From Ruthenibacterium sp. (GTDB lineage Bacteria > Bacillota > Clostridia > Oscillospirales > Ruminococcaceae), in NCBI GenBank assembly GCA_020025255.1, contig JAHHSK010000020.1:1-29929 (forward strand): a DNA stretch of 29,929 bases, in the 5' to 3' direction. The position numbers were made by a program, and so were the translations under genes. Of the stretch, positions 6,753 to 14,916 are shown piece by piece. The notes beneath the pieces were generated by a model, which was given only the letters and a program-made list of their open reading frames with translations, was not told the origin of the DNA and ran no database searches. Position 1 is the first letter of the stretch; every line of letters begins with the position of its first letter.

Positions 6753-7789
6753 GTCTCCTCTCCAAAAAGCAGCTCGGTATACAGCGGCAGGCCGCGTTCG
6801 GTATCAATGTGGAACCCATCAAAGAACAGATCCTCGGTAAAATCCGGCGGGTCAGACCATTCAAAATCACGCACCTGTGCGCCGGTTGCACGCAGCCGTT
6901 CCACAACGGGCTGCATCGCTTTATCAATGCCCAGCGGCTCGCAGACAAGCTCGCGCATGGCCTGGGCAATCGGCGGCAGAACAAAAACAAGGCGGATGCC
7001 GTTCTGCTGGCAGTAAGCGGCTGTCTGTTCCAGACGCACCAGATGTTCTTCGCTGATGCGGTAAATGGAACTGTCCCGGCGCGCAGGATCCGTCAGAAAA
7101 TCATAAAGCGAAAACAGCTCATCATCCGTAAGCTCGCGCGTCAGCGGATACGGCAGGCCGTCGCGATCCGAAGAAAGATTCGGGTACACGTTATGCAGAT
7201 ATTGCAGCAGCTGACGCCGATGCGGCAAAGGACGTCCATCCGATGCGGCATAATCGCGTTCGGAATATTCGGCCGTTTCATGCTCGGGGCCCAGATACTG
7301 CCCCTCCAAGGTCATTTTCAGGCGGTTGAGCGCCTCCAAATGATAATTGAAATTCGTCAAAAATGCAAATGGGTTATGTGTAATCGCTTCGATATTGCTG
7401 ATGCGGTCGCGGTCGTAGTTTTCGTTCAATAGATAAAAGCTTACTTCAAGGTAAACGGTGTCAATATCCGGATTCTGCCGCAGTGCATGCTCCAATAGAT
7501 CGATGATCTCTTTCTGGCCGGCACCGCCGAAGGCAAGCGTGGAAAAGGAACGGCCGGTGATCTGCTCGATCAGGTCAAGATCAAAATGCGCAGAACGGCT
7601 GTCACCAAGGATCAGCGCATCCTGCGGATCGGCATCAAAGGAACGCACACGGTAGATCAGCTGATCTTGAGCGGTATAATTATTCGTTTGTATGCCGAAA
7701 TAGTTGTATGGCTCAAAAGCAATAAAAAGGCAGAAATAGAGCAGTACGGGAAGGAAAAACAGGCTCAGTTTTCCAATCAGTCGTTTCAA
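6749..7789 (-). CDS. SGNH/AlgJ-like membrane-anchored acyltransferase partner
   Basis: This 346-residue protein has one N-terminal TM segment (about 8-27) and an outer SGNH-hydrolase-type domain. The block I motif GDSRS is at 62-66 and the catalytic Asp-x-x-His is DGFH at 324-327, so the triad looks complete. Such proteins (AlgJ/AlgX, PatB, DltD) work with an MBOAT protein to move acyl groups onto a surface glycan; the MBOAT gene lies directly upstream, 52 bases away. The start is TTG at 7789, preceded by AGGGGGGAG eight bases upstream; no ATG start is available at the right place. The stop overlaps the start of the GT-B-like gene, indicating translational coupling. The acyl group and acceptor cannot be told; O-acetylation is most usual. 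Confidence 0.75.
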   Translation of the reverse strand: MKRLIGKLSLFFLPVLLYFCLFIAFEPYNYFGIQTNNYTAQDQLIYRVRSFDADPQDALILGDSRSAHFDLDLIEQITGRSFSTLAFGGAGQKEIIDLLEHALRQNPDIDTVYLEVSFYLLNENYDRDRISNIEAITHNPFAFLTNFNYHLEALNRLKMTLEGQYLGPEHETAEYSERDYAASDGRPLPHRRQLLQYLHNVYPNLSSDRDGLPYPLTRELTDDELFSLYDFLTDPARRDSSIYRISEEHLVRLEQTAAYCQQNGIRLVFVLPPIAQAMRELVCEPLGIDKAMQPVVERLRATGAQVRDFEWSDPPDFTEDLFFDGFHIDTERGLPLYTELLFGEET

Positions 7790-7841
7790 AGCAAAGGCTC
7801 CCCCCTAAGCGTAGAAGTAATGGCAGGTGGATACGCAGCGG

Positions 7842-9347
7842 TCAAAAACCGCCGTAGGCTGTGGATACAGCCCGGCCGTAATACCCGTTGTTCATTAAAA
7901 ATGCGGCAAAAACCAAAGCAAGCAGCAGATAATAGCACAGCCAGCGGGCAAGAGGCTTCAGGCGGACAAAGGCTTCGGAAATATCCGCGCCGCCCAGATG
8001 AAAGCGCTGGATGTAATCGGCAACAAACACAATGCCCGCACCAAGGGCGCAAAACGCCAGATACGCTGCGCACAGCAGCGGTGTGCTGTTGAATCCGCGC
8101 CCCACAGCGGAGAGGATATCATTCCAAAACGCGGCCGGCTGCCAGTTTGCAAATTGCTGCACAGCAACATGCAGGGCATCGGAAAATGTAGGCGTGCTGA
8201 AAAAGATGAATGCGAAGGAAACCGCAAAATAAGTGATGAGGTTTTGGATAACACGGCGCAAGCCGTGCGGCTGCTGCACGGTGCGCTTATGGGCGCAGCG
8301 CAGAAGATTTTCTGCAATCTGGAACAGCCCGAACAATGCACCCCACAAAAAGAAGTTGAGCCCCGCACCGTGCCAGATGCCGCTGAGCAGAAAGACGATC
8401 ATCAGATTGATGCAGCGGCGCAGCGTGCTGCATCGGCTGCCCCCAAGCGGAAAATAGACGTAATCGCGCAGCCATGTGGAAAGGCTGATGTGCCAGCGGC
8501 GCCAGAATTCCTGAATGCTGCACGAAAACAGCGGCGTTTCAAAGTTGCGAATCAGTTCAATGCCGAAAAGCTGCGCCGTGGCAAGCGCGATATCACACCA
8601 GCCGGAAAAATCGCAGTAAAGCCAGAACAGATAGCACGGTGTCAGGAAGAACAGCGTCATTCCGTTTAAGGAAGAAAGATCACGGTACAGCTCGCCAAGT
8701 GACATCATCAGCACATCAGCGACCGCAATTTTCTTGAAAAAGCCGAAAAGCATGCGCTGCAGCGCGCGGATCGTACGAGTGTATTCGAATTGATAATTCC
8801 CGTCAAGCTGCGGCAGCAGTTTGTCCGCCCGCGCGATCGGGCCGGAGGTGATTTGGGGAAAGAAGCTTACAAACAGGGCATATCGGATGAAATTGTGCTC
8901 TGCACATATTTTTTTGCGGAATACGTCTGCCAGATAGCCTACGGTCTGGAAGGTGTAGTAACTGATGCCCAGCGGAGCGGCGAGCGAAAGAACGCCGCCG
9001 GCTTCGGAAACAGAAAAAAGACCGTGCGTTTGTGCAAAACGGGCAAAGAAATCGAAAACGCCGGCGTACTTGAAGAAAATGAGCACCGCAAGCTGGAGCC
9101 CGATGCCGCACCACAAGAGGGAAAGGCGGGTGCGGTGCATGGACGACGCTTCGATCCAAAGGCCGAAAGCGTATGTAATGCAGGTGCCCAGCAAAAGAAA
9201 AAACAGATAGCCGGGGCTGCCTGCGCACACATAAAAGTACCAGCTTGCAATAAGCAGCATCGGGTTTTTCAGCTTGTGCGGCACAAGGAATACGGCTGCA
9301 AGACACAGGGGAAGAAAGAAAAGATATGCGATGCTGGTGAACGCCAT
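7842..9347 (-). CDS. MBOAT family O-acyltransferase (AlgI/DltB type)
   Basis: A 501-residue polytopic protein of the membrane-bound O-acyltransferase family, which carries acyl groups across the membrane for transfer to exported glycans or teichoic acids. It shows the AlgI-type block FWRRWHISLSTWLRDYVYFP (281-300) and the conserved catalytic histidine in GIWHGAG (His326), with about ten or more hydrophobic segments. The ATG at 9347 is chosen over an in-frame ATG at 9500 because GGAGAGG lies just upstream, the next residues form the first TM helix, and position 9500 lies at about the transcription start predicted from the promoter at 9506-9534. It is the first gene of the minus operon, followed by its SGNH partner. 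Confidence 0.92.
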   Translation of the reverse strand: MAFTSIAYLFFLPLCLAAVFLVPHKLKNPMLLIASWYFYVCAGSPGYLFFLLLGTCITYAFGLWIEASSMHRTRLSLLWCGIGLQLAVLIFFKYAGVFDFFARFAQTHGLFSVSEAGGVLSLAAPLGISYYTFQTVGYLADVFRKKICAEHNFIRYALFVSFFPQITSGPIARADKLLPQLDGNYQFEYTRTIRALQRMLFGFFKKIAVADVLMMSLGELYRDLSSLNGMTLFFLTPCYLFWLYCDFSGWCDIALATAQLFGIELIRNFETPLFSCSIQEFWRRWHISLSTWLRDYVYFPLGGSRCSTLRRCINLMIVFLLSGIWHGAGLNFFLWGALFGLFQIAENLLRCAHKRTVQQPHGLRRVIQNLITYFAVSFAFIFFSTPTFSDALHVAVQQFANWQPAAFWNDILSAVGRGFNSTPLLCAAYLAFCALGAGIVFVADYIQRFHLGGADISEAFVRLKPLARWLCYYLLLALVFAAFLMNNGYYGRAVSTAYGGF

Positions 9348-9505
9348 AAGCGGACATCCTCTCCGATTGTTAAAATTACTGGTGGGAAGGGGAGCCCTTG
9401 AATCCCCGCGGCAAAGCGGCCCCTTTTGTTCCGAAGCGGCAAAATGCACAGGAGAAAACGAATCCGGACTGTGCACAAGGCGGCTGCGGAAAATGATCAA
9501 CCTTT

Positions 9506-9534
9506 ATTATATGGGAATCTGCCTTATTTGTAAA
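9506..9534 (-). promoter_or_regulatory. promoter of the MBOAT operon
   Basis: On the minus strand TTTACA (9529-9534), a 17-base spacer and a consensus TATAAT (9506-9511). Transcription would begin near 9499, giving a leader of about 150 bases before the MBOAT start codon. Confidence 0.75.
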
Positions 9535-9577
9535 GAAAAAGAGGGGAATAACACACAGTCCCTCCGTGTATCAGAGG

Positions 9578-9606
9578 TTGAATTTTCGCACGATTTATAT
9601 TATACT
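9578..9606 (+). promoter_or_regulatory. promoter of the legionaminate operon
   Basis: TTGAAT (9578-9583), a 17-base spacer ending in an AT-rich stretch, and TATACT (9601-9606). Transcription would begin near 9613, about 55 bases before the legB start codon. Confidence 0.8.
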
Positions 9607-9631
9607 ATGACAGATAGAATCATCAACATCG

Positions 9632-9643
9632 GGGCATATGCCC
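9632..9643. promoter_or_regulatory. 12-base palindrome in the legB leader
   Basis: GGGCATATGCCC is a perfect palindrome lying about 20 bases after the expected transcription start and 13 bases before the GGAGGG ribosome site (9657-9662). It could be an operator; it is too short for a stable RNA hairpin loop. Binding partner unknown. Confidence 0.35.
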
Positions 9644-9668
9644 AAAATCAGAAAACGGAGGGTCCAGA

Positions 9669-10652
9669 ATGGCGCATACCGTAATGGTCACAGGTGCCGA
9701 TGGCTTTATCGGGAGCCATCTCACCGAAGAGCTTGTAAAAAAAGGAGAGAAAGTTAAGGCTTTCTGCTATTATAATTCGTTCAACAGCTGTGGGTGGATC
9801 GATACCCTTGCACCGGAGATCCGACAGGAAATCGAGATTTTCATGGGGGATATCCGGGATCCGAACGGTGTGCGTACGGCAATGCAGGGGCAGGAGCGAG
9901 TATTCCATCTGGCGGCATTGATCGCCATTCCCTTCAGCTATCACAGCCCGGACAGCTATGTGGATACCAATATCAAAGGAACGCTCAATGTCCTGCAGGC
10001 GGCGCGCGATCTGGGGACACAGCGGCTTATGGTAACTTCGACAAGCGAGGTGTATGGGACGGCACAGTATGTTCCGATCGATGAAGAACATCCGTATCAG
10101 GGACAAAGCCCGTATTCCGCCACAAAAATCGGTGCAGACCGTCTGGCAGAAAGCTTTTACCGCAGCTTTGATGTGCCGGTTTCGATCGTTCGTCCGTTCA
10201 ACACCTATGGCCCGCGTCAATCGGCGCGTGCGGTCATCCCGACGATCATCACGCAGCTGCTTTCCGGCAAAACCGAGATCCGGCTGGGCAGCCTGACGCC
10301 CACGCGCGATTTCAACTATGTCAAGGATACGGCTGCCGGCTTTATGGCGATCGCGGATTGTGAACAGGCGATCGGCAGAGAACTGAACATCGCAACCGGA
10401 CATGAAATTTCGATCGGTGATCTTGCAAACGAGCTGATCCGTCAGATCAATCCCGAAGCAAAGATCCTTTGCGAAGAAGAACGTCTGCGCCCGGAAAAAA
10501 GCGAGGTCAACCGCCTGCTCGGCAATGCGGAAAAGCTGCGCAAATTGACCGGATGGGCACCGGCTTACACGTTTGAACAGGGGCTTGCCGAAACGATTGA
10601 ATGGCTTCGCGGCAATCTGAACCGTTATAAAAGCGATATTTATAATGTGTAA
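9669..10652 (+). CDS. legB: NAD-dependent 4,6-dehydratase LegB
   Basis: LegB removes water from nucleotide-linked GlcNAc (GDP-linked in Campylobacter) to give the 4-keto-6-deoxy sugar, the first committed step towards legionaminic acid. The 327-residue protein is an extended short-chain dehydrogenase with the Rossmann motif GADGFIG (9-15), TSTSEVYG (123-130) carrying the catalytic Thr region, and Y149-SAT-K153. The NTYGPRQS stretch near 180 and the RDFNYVKD stretch near 215 are also characteristic. The ATG at 9669 follows GGAGGG at 9657-9662. It is the first gene of the long plus operon. The match to LegB rather than to other SDR dehydratases is supported by the legC, legI, legG and legF genes downstream. 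Confidence 0.92.
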   Translation: MAHTVMVTGADGFIGSHLTEELVKKGEKVKAFCYYNSFNSCGWIDTLAPEIRQEIEIFMGDIRDPNGVRTAMQGQERVFHLAALIAIPFSYHSPDSYVDTNIKGTLNVLQAARDLGTQRLMVTSTSEVYGTAQYVPIDEEHPYQGQSPYSATKIGADRLAESFYRSFDVPVSIVRPFNTYGPRQSARAVIPTIITQLLSGKTEIRLGSLTPTRDFNYVKDTAAGFMAIADCEQAIGRELNIATGHEISIGDLANELIRQINPEAKILCEEERLRPEKSEVNRLLGNAEKLRKLTGWAPAYTFEQGLAETIEWLRGNLNRYKSDIYNV

Positions 10653-10691
10653 TGCCGGGATGCACTATGGGCGGAAGGAAACCAGAACAAT

Positions 10692-12239
10692 ATGCACAAA
10701 AGCAATCAATTAAATCATACCGTGTGCCGGGTTTTGCTGTGGATGCTTGGCATTACCGTGTTTTCGCTGGGCGTAAGCTATGTGTGGCGGGTTGCATATG
10801 AACCGGCATTCGGTGCCCTGCCCCTGACATTGGGAACCGGGGCGGCAGTGGGGGGCTTCTGCCTTGTTACGGCAGGGGTCGTAAAGCTGTGCGGCAGACG
10901 CAGAACGCTCTGCGCGGCGCTTTTGATCTTTTTGCTGGGGATCGTGTTTGCCTTTGTGCTGCCGCCGCTTCAGGCACCCGATGAAACGGCGCACTTCCTG
11001 CGCAGTTATGCGGTTTCCAAAGGATATTTCGATTTTGACGCAGCGCGGGATTATTCGGCGGAGCTGGGCGTTTTATACAAGGCGTTCCCAAGCGCGTATT
11101 ACAACGGATACAGGCAAAGCATCCTGCCGAATTTTGCACAGTATTTTGCCCAAAAGGAATCCATGTATGTCGGTGAAACGATGTATCTGCTCTTTTGGCC
11201 GTATCTTCCGCAGGCAGCCGGGATCGCATTGGCACGCCTTGTTGGCTTTGGCGCGCTGGGGCAGATGTATGCGGCGCGCATTGCAAATGCCGCACTGTAT
11301 GCGCTGCTGTGCTATCCGGCACTGAAAAACTGCGATCGCTACCGGGGCATCCTGCAAAGCGTTATGATGCTGCCGATCGGGCTGCATATCGTGGCAGGCA
11401 ATTCGTACGACAGCTGGCTTTTGGGCAGCGCGTTTTTGGTTTTCAGCTTTTTTGCAAAAAACGAGATCACACGGCGCGATCTTCCGTTCATGATCCTGGC
11501 GGCACTGCCGTGCAGCATCAAGATGCCGCAGCTGATCATGCTCTTGATCTGGCTGTTGATTCCGGAATCCCGCTGGCACGTCCAAACGCGCAGAGGAAAA
11601 AGGATTTCGCCGTGGCTGGTGGTTGCGGCGGCCTTGGCGGCGACCGTGCTGTGCTATGGCATCGTGACGGCCTATGCGGGTGCATTCAGCTCCCATTACG
11701 GCACGATCGAACGCTGGAATCCGGATGTTTCCATTCCGGGGCAGATCGAGTTTGTTTTGAAAAATTTCCCCCGGACGCTTGCAGTGTTCGTCTTTACGCT
11801 GTATGAAAATCTGTGCTATCTGCCGGGGCTTGGCGAATTCTGCAATCTGGATGTCGCGATCCCGGCGGTGATGCTGCTTTCCCTTTTGAGCATTTCGATC
11901 GGCATGCTGCTGGATCTTCACCAAAAGGATGCGGATACAGGACATGCGGCAATCGGGCTTGTGCTGTTCGGGGTGCTGTATGTGGGTGTTGTGCTGGCGG
12001 CGTTGTATGTAACGTGGACGCCGGTGGGGATGGTGCGCATCATCGGTCTTCAGACACGATATTTTCTGCCGGCACTGCCGGCATTTCTGGCAGCGGGAGG
12101 CTGGCTTGCAGGGCATGTGCTCGCAGTGCGGCCGGAACGTGCGGAGCAAATCCGCAAAACGGGATTCTGGCTGCCGTATGTTGCAGGTGCCTTTTCGGCG
12201 GTGCTGCTGTTCCAGCACTGCTATATTGGGCCGTTTTAA
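10692..12239 (+). CDS. DUF2142 membrane protein, probable GT-C glycosyltransferase
   Basis: A 515-residue protein with about twelve hydrophobic segments of the DUF2142 family. Its family signature PPLQAPDETAHFLRSY (91-106) lies in the first outer loop; the Asp-Glu pair there corresponds in position to the catalytic acidic motif of GT-C enzymes, which take sugars from polyprenyl-phosphate carriers on the outer membrane face. A second conserved stretch, LQTRYFLPALPAF, occurs near 455. The ATG at 10692 follows GGAAGGAAA. It is 39 bases after legB. DUF2142 proteins often occur in surface polysaccharide loci, but their substrates are mostly unknown. A strong hairpin (12250-12289) follows it. Confidence 0.78.
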   Translation: MHKSNQLNHTVCRVLLWMLGITVFSLGVSYVWRVAYEPAFGALPLTLGTGAAVGGFCLVTAGVVKLCGRRRTLCAALLIFLLGIVFAFVLPPLQAPDETAHFLRSYAVSKGYFDFDAARDYSAELGVLYKAFPSAYYNGYRQSILPNFAQYFAQKESMYVGETMYLLFWPYLPQAAGIALARLVGFGALGQMYAARIANAALYALLCYPALKNCDRYRGILQSVMMLPIGLHIVAGNSYDSWLLGSAFLVFSFFAKNEITRRDLPFMILAALPCSIKMPQLIMLLIWLLIPESRWHVQTRRGKRISPWLVVAAALAATVLCYGIVTAYAGAFSSHYGTIERWNPDVSIPGQIEFVLKNFPRTLAVFVFTLYENLCYLPGLGEFCNLDVAIPAVMLLSLLSISIGMLLDLHQKDADTGHAAIGLVLFGVLYVGVVLAALYVTWTPVGMVRIIGLQTRYFLPALPAFLAAGGWLAGHVLAVRPERAEQIRKTGFWLPYVAGAFSAVLLFQHCYIGPF

Positions 12240-12249
12240 AATCGAACTG

Positions 12250-12289
12250 CCGGATGCGCCCCGCCTTGTGCGGGGCGTGCTCCGGTTTT
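12250..12289 (+). terminator. intra-operon hairpin, possible partial terminator
   Basis: The stem pairs CCGGA (12250-12254) with TCCGG (12281-12285) and, inside it, CGCCCCGC (12257-12264) with GCGGGGCG (12270-12277) around CTTGT, then TTTT. It starts ten bases after the DUF2142 stop codon. The T-run is short, so it may reduce rather than stop read-through, or may stabilise or process the mRNA. Confidence 0.5.
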
Positions 12290-12313
12290 GAATGAAGGAA
12301 GGGGGGCTGTGCA

Positions 12314-14278
12314 ATGACAACAGCAGCTTTGGCTGTATCGGTTCTGGCAATCTGCGCATACGGAGCCGCAGCGACACTTCGCTTTCGCGCTCCGGCGGGC
12401 ACAGCACCGCTTGCTGTGCTGTGTTTGGGCACGGTATGGATGTGTGCGTGGGGATATGCGGGAATGCTGGTGCCGGGGGGAATCCTGTGGTATGCGGGCG
12501 CCGGGGCAGCACTGGTATATACCATAGTGAAAATGAAAAAAACCGGGGTAAAGCCGTGTGCTGCACAGATTTTTACACCGGGCTTTGTGCTGTTTGCCGC
12601 GGCATCGCTGGCGTTGTGCCTGATTTTGAGCATCCGCCGACCGATGTTTGTTTCTTGGGATGAATTCAGCTTTTGGGGTACGGCTTCAAAACTGACGAAA
12701 ATACACCATACGCTGTATCCTGCTGTGGAAAGCAATATGTATGGAAAGCTTGCCTATCCGCCCGCAATTCCGCTTGTGAGCTATCTTGCGCAGTTTTTGT
12801 CGCCGGGGTTCCGGGATTGGGCCGCCATGGCGGGCTATGATATGATGCTGTGTGCGGCGTTTGCGGCGGTGATTTCTTCATTGGATCTGCGCGGCAGACG
12901 AACCGGATTGTTTGCAGGCGTGCTGTGCCTGCTTTTGCCGCTTTTTTTTGAACCGGCTTCCGTTGCGGGCGGGCTTTCCTTTGTGTACCGCACGCTGTTA
13001 TCCGAAATGTTTTTGGGCGCGCTGTTCGGCGGCGCCCTTGCGGTATGGTTTGCAGAACCGGAAAAAAATGCCGGCACGGCGCTGCGTTTTGCACTGGTAT
13101 TGACGGTGCTGTGCCTGACAAAGGATGCCGGGCTTGTGCTGATGCTGGCGGCACTGATGATCGCGGGGCTTGATTTGCTTATTTTCGAGCGCAGACGATT
13201 TGTGTTCGGCCGGCTGCACGGTATGGCTGCGGTGGCTGCTGCACTGGGTTTGGTGTTGGTGCTGGCGGGAACGGCATATCCCGGCTGGAACCGCTATTTT
13301 GGCAGCGCAGTGGCAATCGACAGGACTGCGGGCGATGGTGCGGCGGGCTTGACCATGGGGCAGATCGTTCTTACCGGCCTACAGGAGCTTTTGGGGATCG
13401 GACGCACAGAACGCTTCACAACGATTTTGCATCGCATGGCAGGTGCCTATTTTACGCGCCGCGTATCGGTGCTTGGCAGCGGCTTTGTCACAACGCTTGG
13501 GATTCTGGCTGTGTGTGCCGCTGTGTTTTTTGTGATGAAAAAGAACCGGCGCTGGAAAGCGGTTTGCTTTGCGGCTGCGGGTCTTGCCGGGCTTGGCGGC
13601 ATGATGCTGTTCAATCTGTTTGCCTATGTCTATGTGTTTGATGAGGCTTCCGGCATGGGGCTGATCGATTACGAACGCTATTTATGCTTTTACTATTTCG
13701 GCTGGATGCTCGGCGCGGTGTGCCTTTTGGTTTGTGAAGCGCATGCAGCGCGCGCACGGATCGCCGTGCTGGGGCTGACAGCGGTTATCTGCGTACTTGG
13801 CTTTGCCAAGGTGCCGCTTTCCCGCACGCTGCTTGCGCCGGGTGTTGCAAACAGTGATATGCGTGTGCAGGTCAATGTGCGATGTGAGGAAATCCGCAGC
13901 GTGTGCCGGGAAGGGGATGTGATATTCCTGGTTTCGCAGCTGGATGATGCAAACCGGTGGTATCGGTACGCGCACGAGCTGGAGCCGCTGCGTGTTCTGC
14001 CGATGCTGGGCGGAACATTGGTGGCGCACGATGATGGAACCTGGGATGCGCCTTCGGTCACGGAAATTTCCCCGCAGGAGCTTGGGGCATGGCTTCAGAA
14101 AAACGGGTGCACCTATCTTTATATCGACCATGCCGTCGATTATGATACACAGGGCTATACCGCATTGTTTACCGATGAATTGCGCAGCTTCTATGAGGAT
14201 GGCGTACGTTTGTATCGCGCCGTAACGCAGAATGGATGCTACCGATTCGAACCGGCCGGAAAGGCAGGTGTGCCATGA
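12314..14278 (+). CDS. GT-C-type polytopic membrane protein, paralogue 1
   Basis: A 654-residue protein with a dozen or so TM segments and a C-terminal outer domain of about 120 residues. The first large outer loop has SWDEFSFWGTASKL (114-127); the acidic pair fits the catalytic motif of GT-C lipid-phosphosugar transferases. It is clearly a paralogue of the protein at 14916-16973: both share R-P/K-P then WDE-SFWGTA-KL in the first loop, a KD near the middle (cytosolic or outer), and LFTDEL close to the C-terminus. Its ATG follows a purine-rich ribosome site (AAGGAAGGGGGG), and its stop overlaps the ATG of the small partner (ATGA). Likely role: outer-face glycosylation of a surface polymer; sugar unknown. 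Confidence 0.65.
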   Translation: MTTAALAVSVLAICAYGAAATLRFRAPAGTAPLAVLCLGTVWMCAWGYAGMLVPGGILWYAGAGAALVYTIVKMKKTGVKPCAAQIFTPGFVLFAAASLALCLILSIRRPMFVSWDEFSFWGTASKLTKIHHTLYPAVESNMYGKLAYPPAIPLVSYLAQFLSPGFRDWAAMAGYDMMLCAAFAAVISSLDLRGRRTGLFAGVLCLLLPLFFEPASVAGGLSFVYRTLLSEMFLGALFGGALAVWFAEPEKNAGTALRFALVLTVLCLTKDAGLVLMLAALMIAGLDLLIFERRRFVFGRLHGMAAVAAALGLVLVLAGTAYPGWNRYFGSAVAIDRTAGDGAAGLTMGQIVLTGLQELLGIGRTERFTTILHRMAGAYFTRRVSVLGSGFVTTLGILAVCAAVFFVMKKNRRWKAVCFAAAGLAGLGGMMLFNLFAYVYVFDEASGMGLIDYERYLCFYYFGWMLGAVCLLVCEAHAARARIAVLGLTAVICVLGFAKVPLSRTLLAPGVANSDMRVQVNVRCEEIRSVCREGDVIFLVSQLDDANRWYRYAHELEPLRVLPMLGGTLVAHDDGTWDAPSVTEISPQELGAWLQKNGCTYLYIDHAVDYDTQGYTALFTDELRSFYEDGVRLYRAVTQNGCYRFEPAGKAGVP

Positions 14279-14916
14279 TGAAGAAAAAATGGAACAGCAG
14301 AGTGGGCGTTTATGCGCTGTGTTATCTGCTGGCAGCGGCTGTGTGGCTGATCGGCTGTACCGTGTGCGCCGTGCAGGAAAGTAAGCTTGCGCCATGGCAG
14401 CCGGATGAATCGGATTTTATTCTGGATGGCATCAATATCAAGGAAAAAGAGTACTATGATTATACCGACCGGTATGTGTCGGTGCACGGTGACCCCTGGA
14501 TGCTGTATCCGCAGCCCGTTACAGTGAATCGGGTTTCGTTCCGCCTGCGTGCGCTCAGGGCAACGGGAACGCCGGAATTGTACTACCGCAAGCCGGATGA
14601 AACACAGTTTCACCGGATCGCGCCGACGACCTATGATCCGCAGACCGGGGAATATGTGTTCGATACGGGTCTTTTGAAGAACGTTCTGATTCGGATCGAT
14701 CCGCTTACGACACCGGGATGCCTGTTCGATTTGGAAGATCTGACCTTCAATGCAGCCTTTTCGCTTAAGCAATGCTTTGTTCCAAAGCTGTATCAGGCGG
14801 TGCTGCTGGCACTGCTGCCTGCGCTGTGCGGGGCGGCTGTGCTGGAATGGAATGATACGATGCAAAAAACCAAAAAAACAGCAGACGCAATAAACGCAAC
14901 AAACAAGGAGGCATAA
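14275..14916 (+). CDS. small two-TM partner protein 1
   Basis: A 213-residue protein with a TM helix near 10-32, an outer region of about 125 residues predicted from alternating hydrophobic stretches to be beta-rich, and a second TM helix near 180-197 followed by a Lys/Thr-rich cytoplasmic tail. I do not recognise a named family. It resembles the product of 16970-17593 in order and pattern (Y-Y-K/T then later IRIDP before a C-terminal TM helix), so the two are paralogues. The ATG at 14275 overlaps the previous stop; the adjacent ATG at 14278 is equally possible. Translational coupling to the GT-C protein suggests a subunit or accessory domain of it. Confidence 0.7.
   Translation: MMKKKWNSRVGVYALCYLLAAAVWLIGCTVCAVQESKLAPWQPDESDFILDGINIKEKEYYDYTDRYVSVHGDPWMLYPQPVTVNRVSFRLRALRATGTPELYYRKPDETQFHRIAPTTYDPQTGEYVFDTGLLKNVLIRIDPLTTPGCLFDLEDLTFNAAFSLKQCFVPKLYQAVLLALLPALCGAAVLEWNDTMQKTKKTADAINATNKEA

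Larger units (their letters stand above)
9348..9668. promoter_or_regulatory. divergent promoter region between the two glycan operons
   Basis: This 321-base gene-free interval separates the minus MBOAT operon from the plus legionaminate operon. It holds one good promoter for each direction (9506-9534 minus, 9578-9606 plus), with the two -35 boxes about 43 bases apart, and so room for shared control. The minus leader is about 150 bases and contains a small hairpin, GGGGA/TCCCC (9389-9393 with 9403-9407). The plus leader contains the palindrome at 9632-9643. No coding frame is supported. Confidence 0.7.

Noticed and set aside
9348..9500. 51-codon N-terminal extension of the MBOAT protein
   Set aside because: The extension would start at about the predicted transcription start, lacks a ribosome site, and precedes the normal first TM helix. 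The start at 9347 has a good ribosome site.
11073..12566. 497-codon minus frame opposite the DUF2142 gene
   Set aside because: It crosses a gene boundary and the 12250-12289 hairpin, and is rich in Arg, His, Gln and Pro. It is an antisense shadow of membrane-protein codons.
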